DNA of 64,000 bases from assembly GCA_973895155.1 (NCBI GenBank), contig OZ316893.1, forward strand, positions 19,344,001 through 19,408,000, read 5' to 3'. Origin of the DNA: Marsupella aquatica. Taxonomy: Eukaryota > Marchantiophyta. The notes below the pieces were generated by a model that was given only the letters and a program-made list of their open reading frames with translations, was not told the origin of the DNA and made no database searches. Of the stretch, positions 25,721 to 37,600 are shown one piece after another. How positions within the stretch are numbered: position 1 is the stretch's first letter; the number at the start of each line of letters is the position of its first letter. The position numbers and the translations under genes were made by a program.

Positions 25721-25931
25721 TATCTGCAAAGGAAGCAACATATGCAAGTTTGCGATACACAACATATCGCTGTCGACGAGGAACTGTTTCAGTGTATGCC
25801 CATGCGGCACACATATGAAAAGCTTGAGCTGTTGCAGGGGAAAGAACCTGGGCAGAGTTTAGGTCCTCAAGGTTGTCGTCTATGGCTCTGCAAAAATCAG
25901 GGAACCTGGAAACTATGTCTCCGTGTCTCAA
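25635..25931 (-). pseudogene. Unrecognised coding-like fragment
   Basis: A 98-codon minus-strand frame reads RHGDIVSRFPDFCRAIDDNL, then AFHMCAAWAYTETVPRRQRY. It has protein-like composition, but I do not recognise the family. Coding-like sequence continues upstream across a stop (SYGNDIYRLSWPVPPPGRRKF precedes it at about 25945-26010), so it is either the terminal part of a decayed gene or lacks its own start. It lies 0.9 kb downstream of the DDE-like gene and convergent to it, so it could be the second gene of the same transposon. That is inference. Confidence 0.3.
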
Positions 25932-26559
25932 TAGTCAAAATTTTCGACGCCCTGGTGGAGGAACTGGCCATGATAACCGATATATGTCGTTTCCATAGGA
26001 GATCAGTTCCGCCGGTCTGTTCTGATGCTCGGCAGTCCTTCAAAACATAGGAAATTCAAGATCGATGTGCAATTAGTATCCCTATAAAACTAAGCCATGT
26101 AATAATTGTTGTTTGATGGAGGTTATATTTTACACAAAATTGAGCAAGAACAAGCAAGTATTATGCATGTGTGCATGAAGGAAAGTCAATTAGAAACCAA
26201 ATCACATATTTGCAAAGGTAGGCCAAGTATATGCATGCAAAGTGGCCACATGGCAATGTACACATGACCAAAAAGAAAATGAAGAGTAACTACCAAGTTT
26301 TATGCATGCATAATTCAAGGTCTTCAATCAATGGGTACAGAATTTTAAGATGCTAGGCATGCAAGAGTGAACAAACCTGGAATTATTCATGTTGATTGCA
26401 AGGTGATGAAATAACCCTGTCAATAACTCAGGTAAGTCTATTCCAAAGGAATGACAGCAACTGAACTCCAGAACGACCTTCCGAACCAAAAAATGAACCA
26501 CAACACTGGTTGAAGCACACCCTTCTTCCTGGAGCGTCCTAAACACAATGAGTTGGTTA

Positions 26560-26960
26560 GCGAACTACGAAGGGAACAAGAAAATAAGTTGTAAGTGTAC
26601 TAGTTGAACCATGCCCTTCTTCTTGAGTCGTAAAGTAACCAAAAAAGTGAGAAGCAATACTAGTAAACCCAAAAAGTGAGGAGCACAACGAGTGGGCTGC
26701 CGAAAGATGAAGGGACTGCAAGAAAACGAGCTGCAAGTGTACCAGTTGCACGATGCCCTTCTTCCGGAGTCTGCAACAAAAAAGTGAGAAGCAGTACTCG
26801 TAAACCCAAAAAGTGAGGAGCACAACGAGTGGGCTGCCGAAAGACAAAGGGAACAAGAAAACGAGCTGCAAGTGTACCAGTTGCACGATGCCCTTCTTCC
26901 TGAGTCTGCAACAAAAAAGTGAGAAGCAGTACCCGTAATCCGAAAAAGTGAGGAGCAATA
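26560..26960 (-). repeat. 137-bp tandem repeat with exon-like units
   Basis: The word aaagtgagaagca recurs at 26644, 26781 and 26916, giving periods of 137 and 135 bp; a partial copy lies at 26567-26640. On the minus strand each unit begins after a perfect-looking acceptor (ttttttgttgcag) and encodes TPEEGHRATGTLAARFL or TQEEGHRATGTLAARFL; more diverged versions are TQEEGHGSTSTL and LQEEGCASTSVVV (26500-26546). All three minus frames stay open across much of the array, an effect of the unit composition. It looks like exon amplification in an otherwise unrecognised gene. Confidence 0.6.
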
Positions 26961-27812
26961 GAAGCAGAGAATTTTTATATACACAATCTATGTGAGCTGT
27001 GAATGGGCCGTTCACAGTAGGCATGGGCAACGCATTCTATATTGAGCACCAGTAAGTGTGCGTCACTGCCATAGTAGCGCAACTGTCCAAAGTGAGCTTC
27101 ATTGGATGGGCGCCCGTATGGGAGGCCAAGTAATTGAGAGTGATTGGCCATGGATTGAGAGTGGCAGTGAGTATACATGATGCCAAATAAGTTTTTCACA
27201 GAATGCGAAACATGCTGCTCCTGTTATAACGAGGATCGAGTCACGGGGGCTGAAGCTCGGGGGGACGATTGAGTGACAGATCTTAATTTACATGAGCCAA
27301 ACGAGTTGTCCAATTGCGTTGTTCAAGTGAGAATTTTGTTTTCACTGAGAAGTTGGTGCACTGTTCACCCAGGAGTTGAATCCCGTTTGGCTGGAGTGCG
27401 ATCCATCACTACTGCACCTTTTTTAGAAATCTGCACCTTGTTACGTACACTTCAATTGGTAAGATAGTAACAGAGGAGCCCATTTTTTGAGGCTTTTCTA
27501 CAATTATTTGGAGGCGTTCATGAAGGCGCTCCACAGAAGGTTGCATCGGGACTCATGGTGCTTGATCGGGCGGCTGATTTGCAAAGTGTTGGTTAGAGTC
27601 AAGTTCCGGTACATTGACAACGAGTTGTTATGCTCGATCTTTGAGCAGGTCTAAACCTTTTCAAGACAGATTTGCTTCACCGGCACAATTAAAACCTTTA
27701 CTGATTGTGTCCTGGATGAAAGTCTCTATAGCAGATGCTCAACCTGTACACTTTGAGGTAACCAAGTAATCAATCCAAATGACGGCTACGAGACAGCTAG
27801 AGGGTAGCAGGA

Positions 27813-28078
27813 TTACACACGAAGTCGCTTGTTCTGGTGACTCTCATCATCGAAGGTTACTCTATCGTCTTCATAACCTCCTCCCCCACCAGACTTATCC
27901 TTCTTCTTATTATTATCTAGTATCTGATTGATTTTATGAAGCTCGTAATTGAGCTTCTGCTCCATTTTCTGTTTCCGAATTTGCCAAGTTGAGATCCACA
28001 TGTGACATCGCTCAACTTGCCTTGTGAACATTCTCTTAGCATCGGGGGAGTAAACGGATCGATCGATTCTGCTTTCAT
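27813..28078 (-). CDS. Possible terminal exon of an unrecognised gene
   Basis: A minus-strand frame begins after an acceptor-like gatttcag and reads SDESRIDRSVYSPDAKRMFT, then a charged helix-prone part (RKQKMEQKLNYELHKINQIL), a KKKDKSGGGGG linker and an acidic/basic tail ending NKRLRV. The composition is that of a real protein tail with a short coiled coil, but no family was recognised and no upstream exon was found. An alternative frame starting nearby (IGLDFRAMKAESIDPFTPPM) is equally open, so which frame is used, if any, is unsettled. Confidence 0.25.
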
Positions 28079-28559
28079 CGCTCTGAAATCAAGTCCAATC
28101 AACTGCCGAACAACCCCTTCGAAAAAGAAAGAGAAAGATAAAAAGCTTCAAAACGCCCTCCACACACCACTGCTGCAATCACCGTAACTCACCACAGTCC
28201 CCTCCACACACACGGACACTTGGCTGCGCTTGTTTGATAACTTTCTCTCACGGCTTTACAACGAGACCTTGTTTGATCACTTTCTCAAACAACTTTACAA
28301 CGAGACGACCGCTGCATCGGCTGCTTCAACTCCGACTGTTACTAACTTGAGACTCAATTGAACAATTCTGCGTTCCGTTTTTGTTTCCTCTCTCGCGCAG
28401 CATGTGACGATGACTCTACTGACTACTCTGGATAGCGCAGCATGGGCTAGAGGACTTGCCCCACCTAGGGTTCATGAAATTGCGCCCTCCGTGAAATGAG
28501 GCTGGACACTGGTACACGTGTACAGCTGACCGGGGCAAAAAGTGACCTTCGAGAAATAG

Positions 28560-29144
28560 TTGAGAATGCCCGGAGCTCAAGTGTCGGCTATATTAAGCAA
28601 TGTGGTGGATCCACATTTTGGAAGTGGACAGTGGCGGTTTAAGAAGCATGACGAGACCGTAAACATATATATAACCCAGCACCCCCGTAATAGCGATCGG
28701 ATAAACATATCCCGTCAATGTTATCCTTGCCCGATGATTGCGAGGCCTTGGATTGGCCGAGGCACGGGGGGCAAACTGCCAGTGAGGCGCGGCCCGGTAC
28801 TCCGGTACTACTCCGGCCGGTACGCCCTCGTACCGGGCCGTGCGGGAGCCAAGGGCCGGTACAGTGTATTGAAATTGAGCTCATTACGGTGTCTTGATAC
28901 GGTGTTCCAACGTTTTCTGTACGGTATGGAGTACGGGCAACGGCCAAGTCACAGTTCCGTCGTAAGTGGGACGGAAATACCGGCAATCATGAAGTACGGA
29001 ACCGCACTACAGTTACTCCGCGTGTTAGAAAAAACGCCGGAAACTTATGATGATAATTGTTTGGTTCGTAGAGGGGTAGAGTCAGAAACAAGTTGTGGAA
29101 TGAATATTATTTCTCGTCGATCGCCTTTTCGCGCGCTAGAGTGA
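28560..29144 (+). other. GTAC/CCGG-rich segment with a 194-codon open frame
   Basis: The longest plus-strand frame here has no recognisable domain. Its middle (28790-28930) is built from short ccggtac, cggtact and gtaccggg words in both orientations, giving a strongly self-complementary stretch (for example gcggcccggtact against gtaccgggccg). Similar gtaccg-rich patches occur at 36140-36220 and 38560-38620. I take the open frame as a by-product of the GC-rich composition, and the patch as a repeat or fold-back remnant. Confidence 0.35.
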
Positions 29145-29527
29145 CTCTGCCCCGCGCATGATTTGCTGTCATCGATCAGTCTCGCACCTTTCTTTCCTGT
29201 GATTAAACAATTCATTCAAATGTGCCATCTATTTTGGTCTGGTGACAAAGGACTTGAGAAATTTATAAAAGTGCGTTTTTATTACCATATGTGTGAACGT
29301 CAATTACACACGTTGAGGACTGAGAGCCTTTGGCTTTTTATTCGCAAGTGACATGGGGTAATGGAGACCAAGCTTGTTCTGCCGACAACCCTGACTGTCA
29401 ATTGGAAACAGGGAAATTGAATGTACGGTGCTATTCCTAATGACTTGTCTAGTTGAGTTGATGAACACTTTGCGGATTGAAAACTATTTGGCTCTCTACT
29501 ATTGAGTTACAAGGGTAACCTGACTGC

Positions 29528-29675
29528 ATGTTAAATTTATGTCAAGTTAAATGCACTCCATATACCAAAACATAAATCAATGCACTATATTTATAATTTA
29601 CAAACTAAATAATTTGAACGACATATGTCTTGGTTTATGTTCTCATCATACAGCTCATGTAGATTTAACGGCCAT
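29528..29675. repeat. Short relative of the 15.8-16.5 kb fold-back element
   Basis: Shares ccaaaacataaa, ttggtttatgttct and catgtagatttaac with the arms of the longer element, but has lost most of the arm sequence. The order taaat...aaacataaa...ggtttatgttct...tagatttaac keeps an inverted arrangement. Confidence 0.35.
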
Positions 29676-29797
29676 GGTAACTTGCAACGAAAACAAAGGC
29701 TATGAAACCAAGAACCCTGAATGTCAATTTAAAGTTGGGAAAAGGAATTTAAGCTGGTATTCCTAGTAGCTTTGACACAAAACCGGTTGCAACATTA

Positions 29798-30094
29798 GAG
29801 TGTCTCAAATTTACTGTTCTACTGAGGTTTCCAGTGACTGGAATACTCCGGGCAGGGTCACAGGTTGAAATCTGCAGTTCCCAAAAATGTTACCGCCACT
29901 AGCTCCGGCGGTAAGTGCACCTGTTCCGCACCAAAAATTGATATGCACAAATGTATCAGCACCCGTCAAAAATAGATGTGACATGGGCGGCTGTGATCCA
30001 TCACAAACCCAAAAGCCCATGGATTAAATTAGCCATTGCTTGGTAATTCAGTCTGCTGACCATAAAAAAACTGGCAATAGCTGGTTTGAGACAC
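29798..30094. mobile_element. MITE-like element with gtgtctcaaa ends
   Basis: Left end agtgtctcaaattt and right end ggtttgagacacc form an inverted pair about 300 bp apart, matching the ends of the element at 17096-17499. There is no coding potential. The terminal similarity is short, so the element limits are provisional. Confidence 0.4.
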
Positions 30095-30099
30095 CGCAA

Positions 30100-33000
30100 T
30101 GGACTACAAGGGACATCCTGTTCTCTTACAGTTACTAGTAATCTTAGATGTAAAGTGTAATATTGGAGCATATTTCAATGTTTACACCAGGTCTATGGAG
30201 GCTGTGCTAGTCCATGTGTGCTTCTCCTTCCAAATGGGGCCAGAGAAGTAAAAATCCTTCACAGCGCACATCAAAAAGGAAACCTAGAACGAACAACATT
30301 CGCTGATATAAGAAAACAATCAAAGTTGTCGTGGAATTTGAAAACCCATTAACCTGTGAGCATAGGTCACGTAACACAGTAAGTCCTTTTTTTACGTGCA
30401 TTTATCGCCAGTCAATCTCCTATACGCTTAGAAAGGTCATAACAAGGCATCTATTCTATCCACAACTATGTTACTGTTGTCCTCCTAACAATTATTCCAC
30501 GTGGAAACCAGAGCGCATTCAGCGACTCTAGGCAAAGACGAACCCATGTCAACCCACAAAACCCCAAAATCCCAGGCAGTGGAGCATTTTGGCCAAGGCA
30601 GAGTAATTAGCTGCCAAAATGATATATTTAGGTACACGAAAAGTAACATGAAATGCTGGGACGTCAAAGTAAACTGTTGCTGAGACTGCGAAATTTGTAG
30701 AATTCAACTCAACACATGAAAGAAAGGGCCGGGTGGGAGGAGGACGGATGAGGCACTGAGCAGTCTAAGATGTCTCAATCTCTGTGTAAAGGGGCAATTT
30801 GGGATGGAAACTCTGTCTAGTAGACAACGCTAACGTCAAGTGTTCTTGGAGGGATGCGTCTTGTGGTGGTTTGTGTGGGGCCGATTTATACGGTTGTATG
30901 TTGCTTTTGGTTGTTTGGAGGGTTACTCCTCCTATGTGGGTACAGTACTACAGTCTTCCTTCCAAAACAAAACAGATAGTTCTTGGAGGAGGATTTCTGG
31001 TTCAGGAGTGCAGTTGAACAGAAAATGTCTAGGTGAGACATAAAAGTGCAAGTGAGACAAAGAAGTACTGTGGAAGAACAAAATTGTTTAATCATTTCAT
31101 GTGTCGCCAATGCAAGGGTGGGTCTTTGAGACAGGAAGGCATTGAGGCACAAAAGTGTTGTCAAGACAAGGAAGGCATTGAGGAAAAGGAAGTGTTGTTG
31201 AGGCAAACAAGAGTCACTGAAGGTGCTGCTGATGCCAGGGTGGATGCAATATTGCTATCAAAGTCAGCTGCATCACAAATCAGGTCGCCATTTCACAGTG
31301 CAATGCTGTTGATCATTTGTCAGGAGGGCAAGTGAGGGAGGGATGCAAGGGCAGGGGTGGGGTGAGCCAAGAGATGCCTGGCCTGAGAGTCTTCAGGTCC
31401 AAGCATGGTGATTCATGCGAGGATCAATTTCATTTGTTTATCTTGTAATTCCTTAGCAAGATCCTTGAATAAACCACCAAAACTTGCATAGACCATTCTG
31501 AAATTAATTTAGATGATAACATATTTTGATTGTTGCATAAATGCTTACCTTTTGAGGTATACAAAAGTGTTCAGTTCATCATGTTGTGTTGTGGCTGAGA
31601 CATCAACTTCTATACTTTTTGGATGTCTTACATGTTGTAACGTATATCAAAGTGCCAGAAAACAAAAACGCCAAACGGGGAGACATGGTCCCAAAGGCAA
31701 AGAAACTCAATAAAGGGAAGGGAAAAAGTAATCCGCATGACTTTTCCACTTGCACAACTGAATTTGGCAAGGAACACGATTGATCTGACGTTTGATAATT
31801 GTAAAACAAGCTGTCAACATAGAGTAGGATGGAGCAGGTTCCTCTCTGACGAGCTCCCTGCTCTACTTTGTTCAGTGTTCCTTGTTGTTCTCTGCCTTTA
31901 GGGGAAATGTTCAGTGATAATATCCATTGCTCTTGTCATCACTGATCACTCTCAAATGAGCTGTTTTGACTCTAGCGCAAATGAATCGGCTACAATTACA
32001 AGGCAAGACTTTGCACCAGTCTCTTGGAATAGAATACCATACATGCTTTATAGGGACACAATCGTGCAGCTTTTGACATACAACATGGACCACGATGTCT
32101 GCTTTTGAAGTACCATACAATATAAAAACTCAAAGCAAGTTGTAGCTGAAAGTTGGCTACAACTTTTTCGAAGAGGTATGTCAATAAGTTAAGCCTTATG
32201 TTTGCACGCGCAGAGTGAAGCTTTCTTTACATGATGATTGTAAAGGGGGGTACTCAATTAATGGTTCTATTTTGGTGGCAGTTCATGCACCATCAAAGTT
32301 AGGAGTATATTAAATAACTTGCCAAGGAATATTTGTGAGATAGAACAGGGTTACCCAGCTACTTTGGTATGCTCTGAACTAGGATGGTGACAAAGGTACC
32401 CCTCGTGACATCTTAGGCTTCCGCCTCACTGCCTGCCACCCCCCCCCCCCCCAAAAAAAAAGGAAAGATGAAACAATCTTTCTTTGAACCAAGGTCAGCC
32501 CCCACCCAAGATTTTCTGTCATGCAATTGGAATGAATTCTCTTGGGGGGAGAACCTTCAACTTGATAACAAAGGAGAAACTCACACAAGCCCAACTGGCA
32601 AAATATCACCAAAAACGTCGTACAAAACTGCAACAACCAAGAAAGGCAACAGCAAAGGACTGCTGCCCTAAGATTCAAACCTAAGAGGTATTTGCTTGAT
32701 GGGACCCCAAAATGAAAAGTGTTACTTGGGGTCCCATCAATCACACCTTTATGAAAATGAATCACATCACATAAACTCTTTGCACACCTTTATGCAAATG
32801 AATCATATCACATAAACTCTTTGCAGCTTACATCTAGTCCCATCTAAGGTGCTGTAACCTCCATACAACAGAAACTGGGCCTGTCCACACATGGGTATTC
32901 ACTGAGGAGGTTTAATAGTTTGTCTGCTGGAAATCTATCGTAGAGAATTCCTTTGAATTGAATGGTGCATCGCCAAAACACATGAGATTGGGCAAACATT

Positions 33001-33810
33001 CAGTGAGAATGTAATCAATGATATGGAGTTATTTTCTGGTGGTATGGAGCATTGTTTTTTAGGATTCTCGGCTGGGACTTGTTTTTAAACAGTTCTTGTT
33101 TTCCTACATTATAACATATTGCATTGCAACCAGAATGAAAATGGAGCTTTTCACTGTCTTCCCAACTTACAACTCATAGGGAATATTAACTTTTATCATG
33201 AGGGATTTCAGGCTTACTAAGTTGCTGCAGGTTTCACGAATGGAGAGCCACTACAAATTGCACTCTTGCAGGATGGAAGACTGCTTATGAACATTAATTC
33301 AATGTAACTTTATGCCACATTGCAGTGCATCAATTGAGTATTGAGCCTGTAAGGGTGGCTTTACGGGGACACATTGTCTCCTTTTAGATTAAATCTAGTC
33401 TGTATAATAAGTGGGAGCAGATGCAGTTGGCTTTAGAAGAGCTTGGGGCCCATTCAAGTCTGTTGTCTACAAATACTCCTGGAATTTATTTTTTGTCTAG
33501 GAGTTTACACCACCTCCACAGGTGGTCCAAACGTTTCCAAACTTGGGCTCCCTTTTAAAAATAAAATAAAAACTTTGGCTCATTCACTCAAGGGGTTTGT
33601 ATTTGTTGAAGTTCATCTCAAATTATCTTTGGTATGGACTCTTTGGTACCAATGTTCTTTAAAGGGTCCCATGGGACTTAAGAATGCCCGAGGTCATGGA
33701 AGTCATATTCCTAAATCCTAATCAAATAACTCTCAACCCAACCCAACCTTAACTGAACTGAGCTAACATAACTTTCATATAACCTTCAATAGCCTTTTTT
33801 TTTTTAACAA
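30100..33810. other. Intergenic stretch with scattered repeats
   Basis: No gene was recognised. It contains a repeat copy at 31640-31720, imperfect short repeats of gaggcattgagg/gagacaaagaagt type at 31030-31210, and a C/A homopolymer junction at 32441-32461. A direct duplication of cacacctttatg.aaatgaatca.atcacataaactcttt lies at 32744-32825. All ORFs are short and without domains. Confidence 0.35.
31640..31720 (-). repeat. SINE/LINE-tail-like repeat with TATA tail, copy 2
   Basis: Plus strand shows tatatcaaagtgcc, gccaaacggggagacatggt, ccaaaggcaaag and caataaaggg, the reverse complement of the family consensus. It matches the copies near 800, 33.9, 39.3 and 41.0 kb. Confidence 0.5.
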
Positions 33811-33814
33811 GGCC

Positions 33815-33932
33815 CTCTCTTTTCCTCCCCTTCATTGGGTTGCTTACTTGCTTTGCCTTTGAGACCTTGTCTCCGGGTTTGGCGTTTTTGCCTTTGGGCA
33901 CTGATATATATATATAAGTATATATAGGTGCA
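33815..33932 (+). repeat. SINE/LINE-tail-like repeat with TATA tail, copy 3
   Basis: Plus-strand copy with cattgggtt, tgagaccttgtctccgggtt, tggcgtttttgcc and a tail of tatatatatataagtatata. Its TA-rich tail happens to lie about 70-100 bases upstream of the ATG at 34001 and could act as a TATA element for it. Confidence 0.55.
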
Positions 33933-34000
33933 TAACACATGATAGGGGACTAGGGGTACCTTTGCCAGCAGCTCACAGTCTATCCTAGAACAACCCCACC

Positions 34001-34630
34001 ATGGCACCATCGGAATCGCAGCACCAACCTGCGGACAAGAGCGCATTTACATACGAGCGACTCGCGGACGTGCAGAGAGCCGTTCAGCACCACACAGAGA
34101 GACCAGGCTCTGGGCTCCTACTGGTGCACTCGAAGTCGCCAACCAGACAACTGACAATCCGAACTGATAACCACATTACGAGGATGACACGGCGCGACGC
34201 GGAGAACTGCTGTTCCGGGACTTTTGCGGCGGCTCGGGAAACTGGGGGCTACAGGCTTTCGTGGCGTTACGTCGTCCGTTTTTTAATTTCCCGGCGAAGT
34301 CGCGATCTCGCCAAGGCGTCTATCCTTCCCCTATCAAGACGACCTTCGAGATGCGCTCTCATTTGTTTCGGCGATAAGTCCGCGTCCCTCCAACAGAGGA
34401 CCGTCATGGGGACCTTTCCTCCCGTCCCGCACTTCCCGGGTACTCGTTGTTCGCTAGATTCCACCTCTAGACATCTTCCCCGACTGGCGAAAACCAACTA
34501 CCCTAGAAGGAGGTTTTGTGGAAGCCTTCCAGTAGCCATTTTCCAGTCACTGCTCCGACGAAGCAAGGATAGAATCGGACGGACCGTTGATTGCCACATC
34601 CACCTAAACGTACATGCGTGTCGTACCTGA
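34001..34630 (+). CDS. Hypothetical protein, 209 residues
   Basis: The frame starts at an ATG in a very good plant context (ccaccatggc) and a TATA-like run lies at 33903-33930. The product is basic, Arg/Ser-rich (MAPSESQHQPADKSAFTYER at the start) and shows no recognised domain, signal peptide or membrane segment. The region is GC-richer than its surroundings, which lengthens chance ORFs, and the opposite strand is also partly open. It may be a young or spurious gene. Confidence 0.25.
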   Translation: MAPSESQHQPADKSAFTYERLADVQRAVQHHTERPGSGLLLVHSKSPTRQLTIRTDNHITRMTRRDAENCCSGTFAAARETGGYRLSWRYVVRFLISRRSRDLAKASILPLSRRPSRCALICFGDKSASLQQRTVMGTFPPVPHFPGTRCSLDSTSRHLPRLAKTNYPRRRFCGSLPVAIFQSLLRRSKDRIGRTVDCHIHLNVHACRT

Positions 34631-37600
34631 ATTTGCTGGGAATGTCCCGGCACGATGCAACCGGGCCGGGGCTCCCTACGCGGGTGTAGGTTTATGAACA
34701 AGCGAACAGCGAAAGCGCCATGCCGCTGAATGAGCTAAAAATATCGGATTGGAAACTATTAAAATAATGTGGAGCGGAAGAAATCGCCGGCAGATAAGGT
34801 AGTTTTGGCGAGGTCGACTCCGGGAATAAATGTGAGGCCCCGGATAGCCGGAATACGATCTGGATTTTCTCGTTTGTCGAACTGAATGTCGACATGTCAG
34901 TGGACAGCACCGTATCGGCAGTTTGTCAGGACAGAGAGACAGAATAGTGTTTGCGTCCGGGGTGTAATTTTATATCCGTCATGTCAGAAGCATTGACTCA
35001 GGACTCGTATATTATATCCACTTGGAAACTCGTCTTATGATATTCCCTTCCATTTAGGTGAAACGCTTTTTACTTTGACAAAATCACTAACCTTGCTTAA
35101 TTAAACCACATTATAAGGTGCACATTAAGGTTGACTGGAAATGGACTGTCTTGGGCTCCATTTTTTAAGGTGAGTGTTTTGGTGAATACATTCTTCACTA
35201 AGAAACAAGAACGAGCATTTTTGTATGGGCATGTGTGGTTTAATCATACTAGAGTAACCCAACTGACAATAGCCTAATTGGCCTAGAGACTCAAAGAAAC
35301 TCATAATTTTGCCAGGTTGATCCAACCTGATTGTAAAAATGGGATAAATGTGGAGGACTAAAACACCATCGAGCAAATTGTGAGTTTATGTGGATTCACT
35401 GCCGGTTTCATTCAGAAATACAAAGACATGAACGCTCATGTCTTCACCATCTATGTTAATGGGAGTCTCGTGGGACAACGAAATCCCAGGGGTGCATTGT
35501 TGAGAACTGTGCACTTGGATATTAATTGTCTCCAGACAGATTCCTCGAGCAATTCCCACCATCAAACTAGTATAATTCCAATGTTCTCAGTTTTTTTATG
35601 ATGAATAAAATAAAATAAAATGCATCCAAGTGCGCCTTGTGACTATTCGTCCCGCTAGTTGCACTTATGCACAGGTCACGATGCAATGTTGCATTATAGT
35701 AATGGAAACCACTTATTGATCAAATAAACTGATGGACGCAAGCCAGTGTTCAACTTTAAATATCACTCTCTCGTAGTGATTTGACGGCACAAATGCTGCA
35801 TGGGGTTAGCAGTGACATACGTGTCGCCATCCAGGGATTTACGTAACGTGATGGAGGGTGGCTCTTTATGGTAGCCATAGAGAACTGGTTTAAGGTTTTA
35901 TTGCAGTCATCACAGATTCATATCACGCCCAGATAGAGTCCCACCGGCCGTATATCGTGTGATGTGAGGATCCAACGGCGGGGAAACGTACAGCACATCA
36001 CCATCACTGAGGTACCCAAACGCCGTTTTTATAGCCAAGTGAGCAGAGGAGGCTACATTGCTACGAAACTCCAGATATCCTCTTTTGGTGTCGTCCAAAC
36101 GTTTTCGACTTGGGGACCGCCCAGAATGGCAAGCATGGCAGCTAATGTACGTCGGTACCGTAGGCCGTATCGCTACAGTTCTGTAGCTGTTCCTTACCGT
36201 GCGGGTCCAGTTATTAGTGTACCGACCCCCCCCCCCCCCACACCCCCCCCCGTTCTTCTTCTTGCCATTCCTGGCCATTCCCCGCCCCCTGCCTTCTAGA
36301 CCCGTTGTGCCTATTCTGCCCCCTTGCTCTGTGTAAGGGCCACATGCCCCCTCGAGTTGCAATCAGCCTGGCAGGCAGGGCAGCTAGCATTGTTCACAGC
36401 ATGGGGTAGTTGCAAAAGAAAAGCAACAGCTTAAGGTGTATTGTGCTACTTGTCAAATGTACACAGGTTGAGGTTGACCTGACTTTCCATATGATGATAA
36501 ACACAATTATTCTTTTATATAGCTGAGTGCTTTTTATGTGCAGTTACCACTACAATTGTGTTATAGGGGATTGTTACTTATTCAAGACCTTCCCTTGTAC
36601 TGTACACTGGGTAATCCTCTCGTTTTGTGTGCGTTAGTTAACTTATTTTCCTCTTGTACTTTGGCTTCGTTGTCTTACGTCCTTGACTTATTGTGCTTTG
36701 GTTTCAATGGTGGAGCGAGTTTTTCTTTTGTTTTCTCGTTGCTTCTATATTTGATCGGAGATTGGTGATAGTTTGGCATGAGGGTTTCGACTGTACCATT
36801 TGTGGACCCAACTCGAGTTTCTGGGTCAGATTCTCCTCACGTGTCACCGAGTATGATCCATCAATATTCTCTCATTTACCAAGTATGATAACTAGTCATG
36901 GAGGAATGAAAAATAATAATGCACTAGTGATGGTGATGAATTGGGTGACTTGTCTCGAGGCTGCACACGAACCCCCCATTTGTACATCCTACCAATGTTC
37001 GTTATTATTGGTTTCCAAGGCATAAGTTATAGACCACCCACGCTTGTAGTTTGTAACACTTGTACCAATAGTATGGAATGTGGTGTTGAGAGATTCTTCT
37101 GTGTAGAGGGATCGCTTCATCTTTCAGTTTTCTGTATTCATTGTTTTCTTTAGACAATACAATTGCACTAGAGCCCGCTCAAGCATTCACCCATTCTGCA
37201 AATGGTCAAGGTTGTTGGTTTGGGGTTCCCCCTATGCAATTTACTTGGAACTTTACCAGGCCTTCAGTTGATTGGTTGGTAGAGCTTTAGTTCTTTTGCA
37301 GTTGTGGGGAATTCTCAAACTTTTCAGGCTCATTATTCGTCCTAGGTTTTCCCTTGTGTTCTCTCCTTTAATGGGTGGTACTCCAGTTTGGCGCTTTGGA
37401 GTGTGGTACATACTTTATGGAAACCACACACCTATTTCATGAATTTGCAAGTCTGGAATTTAGCGCCCCAAATGAGGTTCTACAAGTTTTCTTTGGTTTT
37501 ACGTACAAAGAGTTTCACAACATACTTGGATCTAGGGTTGGCGTTGCATGTGCGACCTAGCACTGTGTCTCAAGAGGTCCTTGGGACAGCTTCCATGGAG

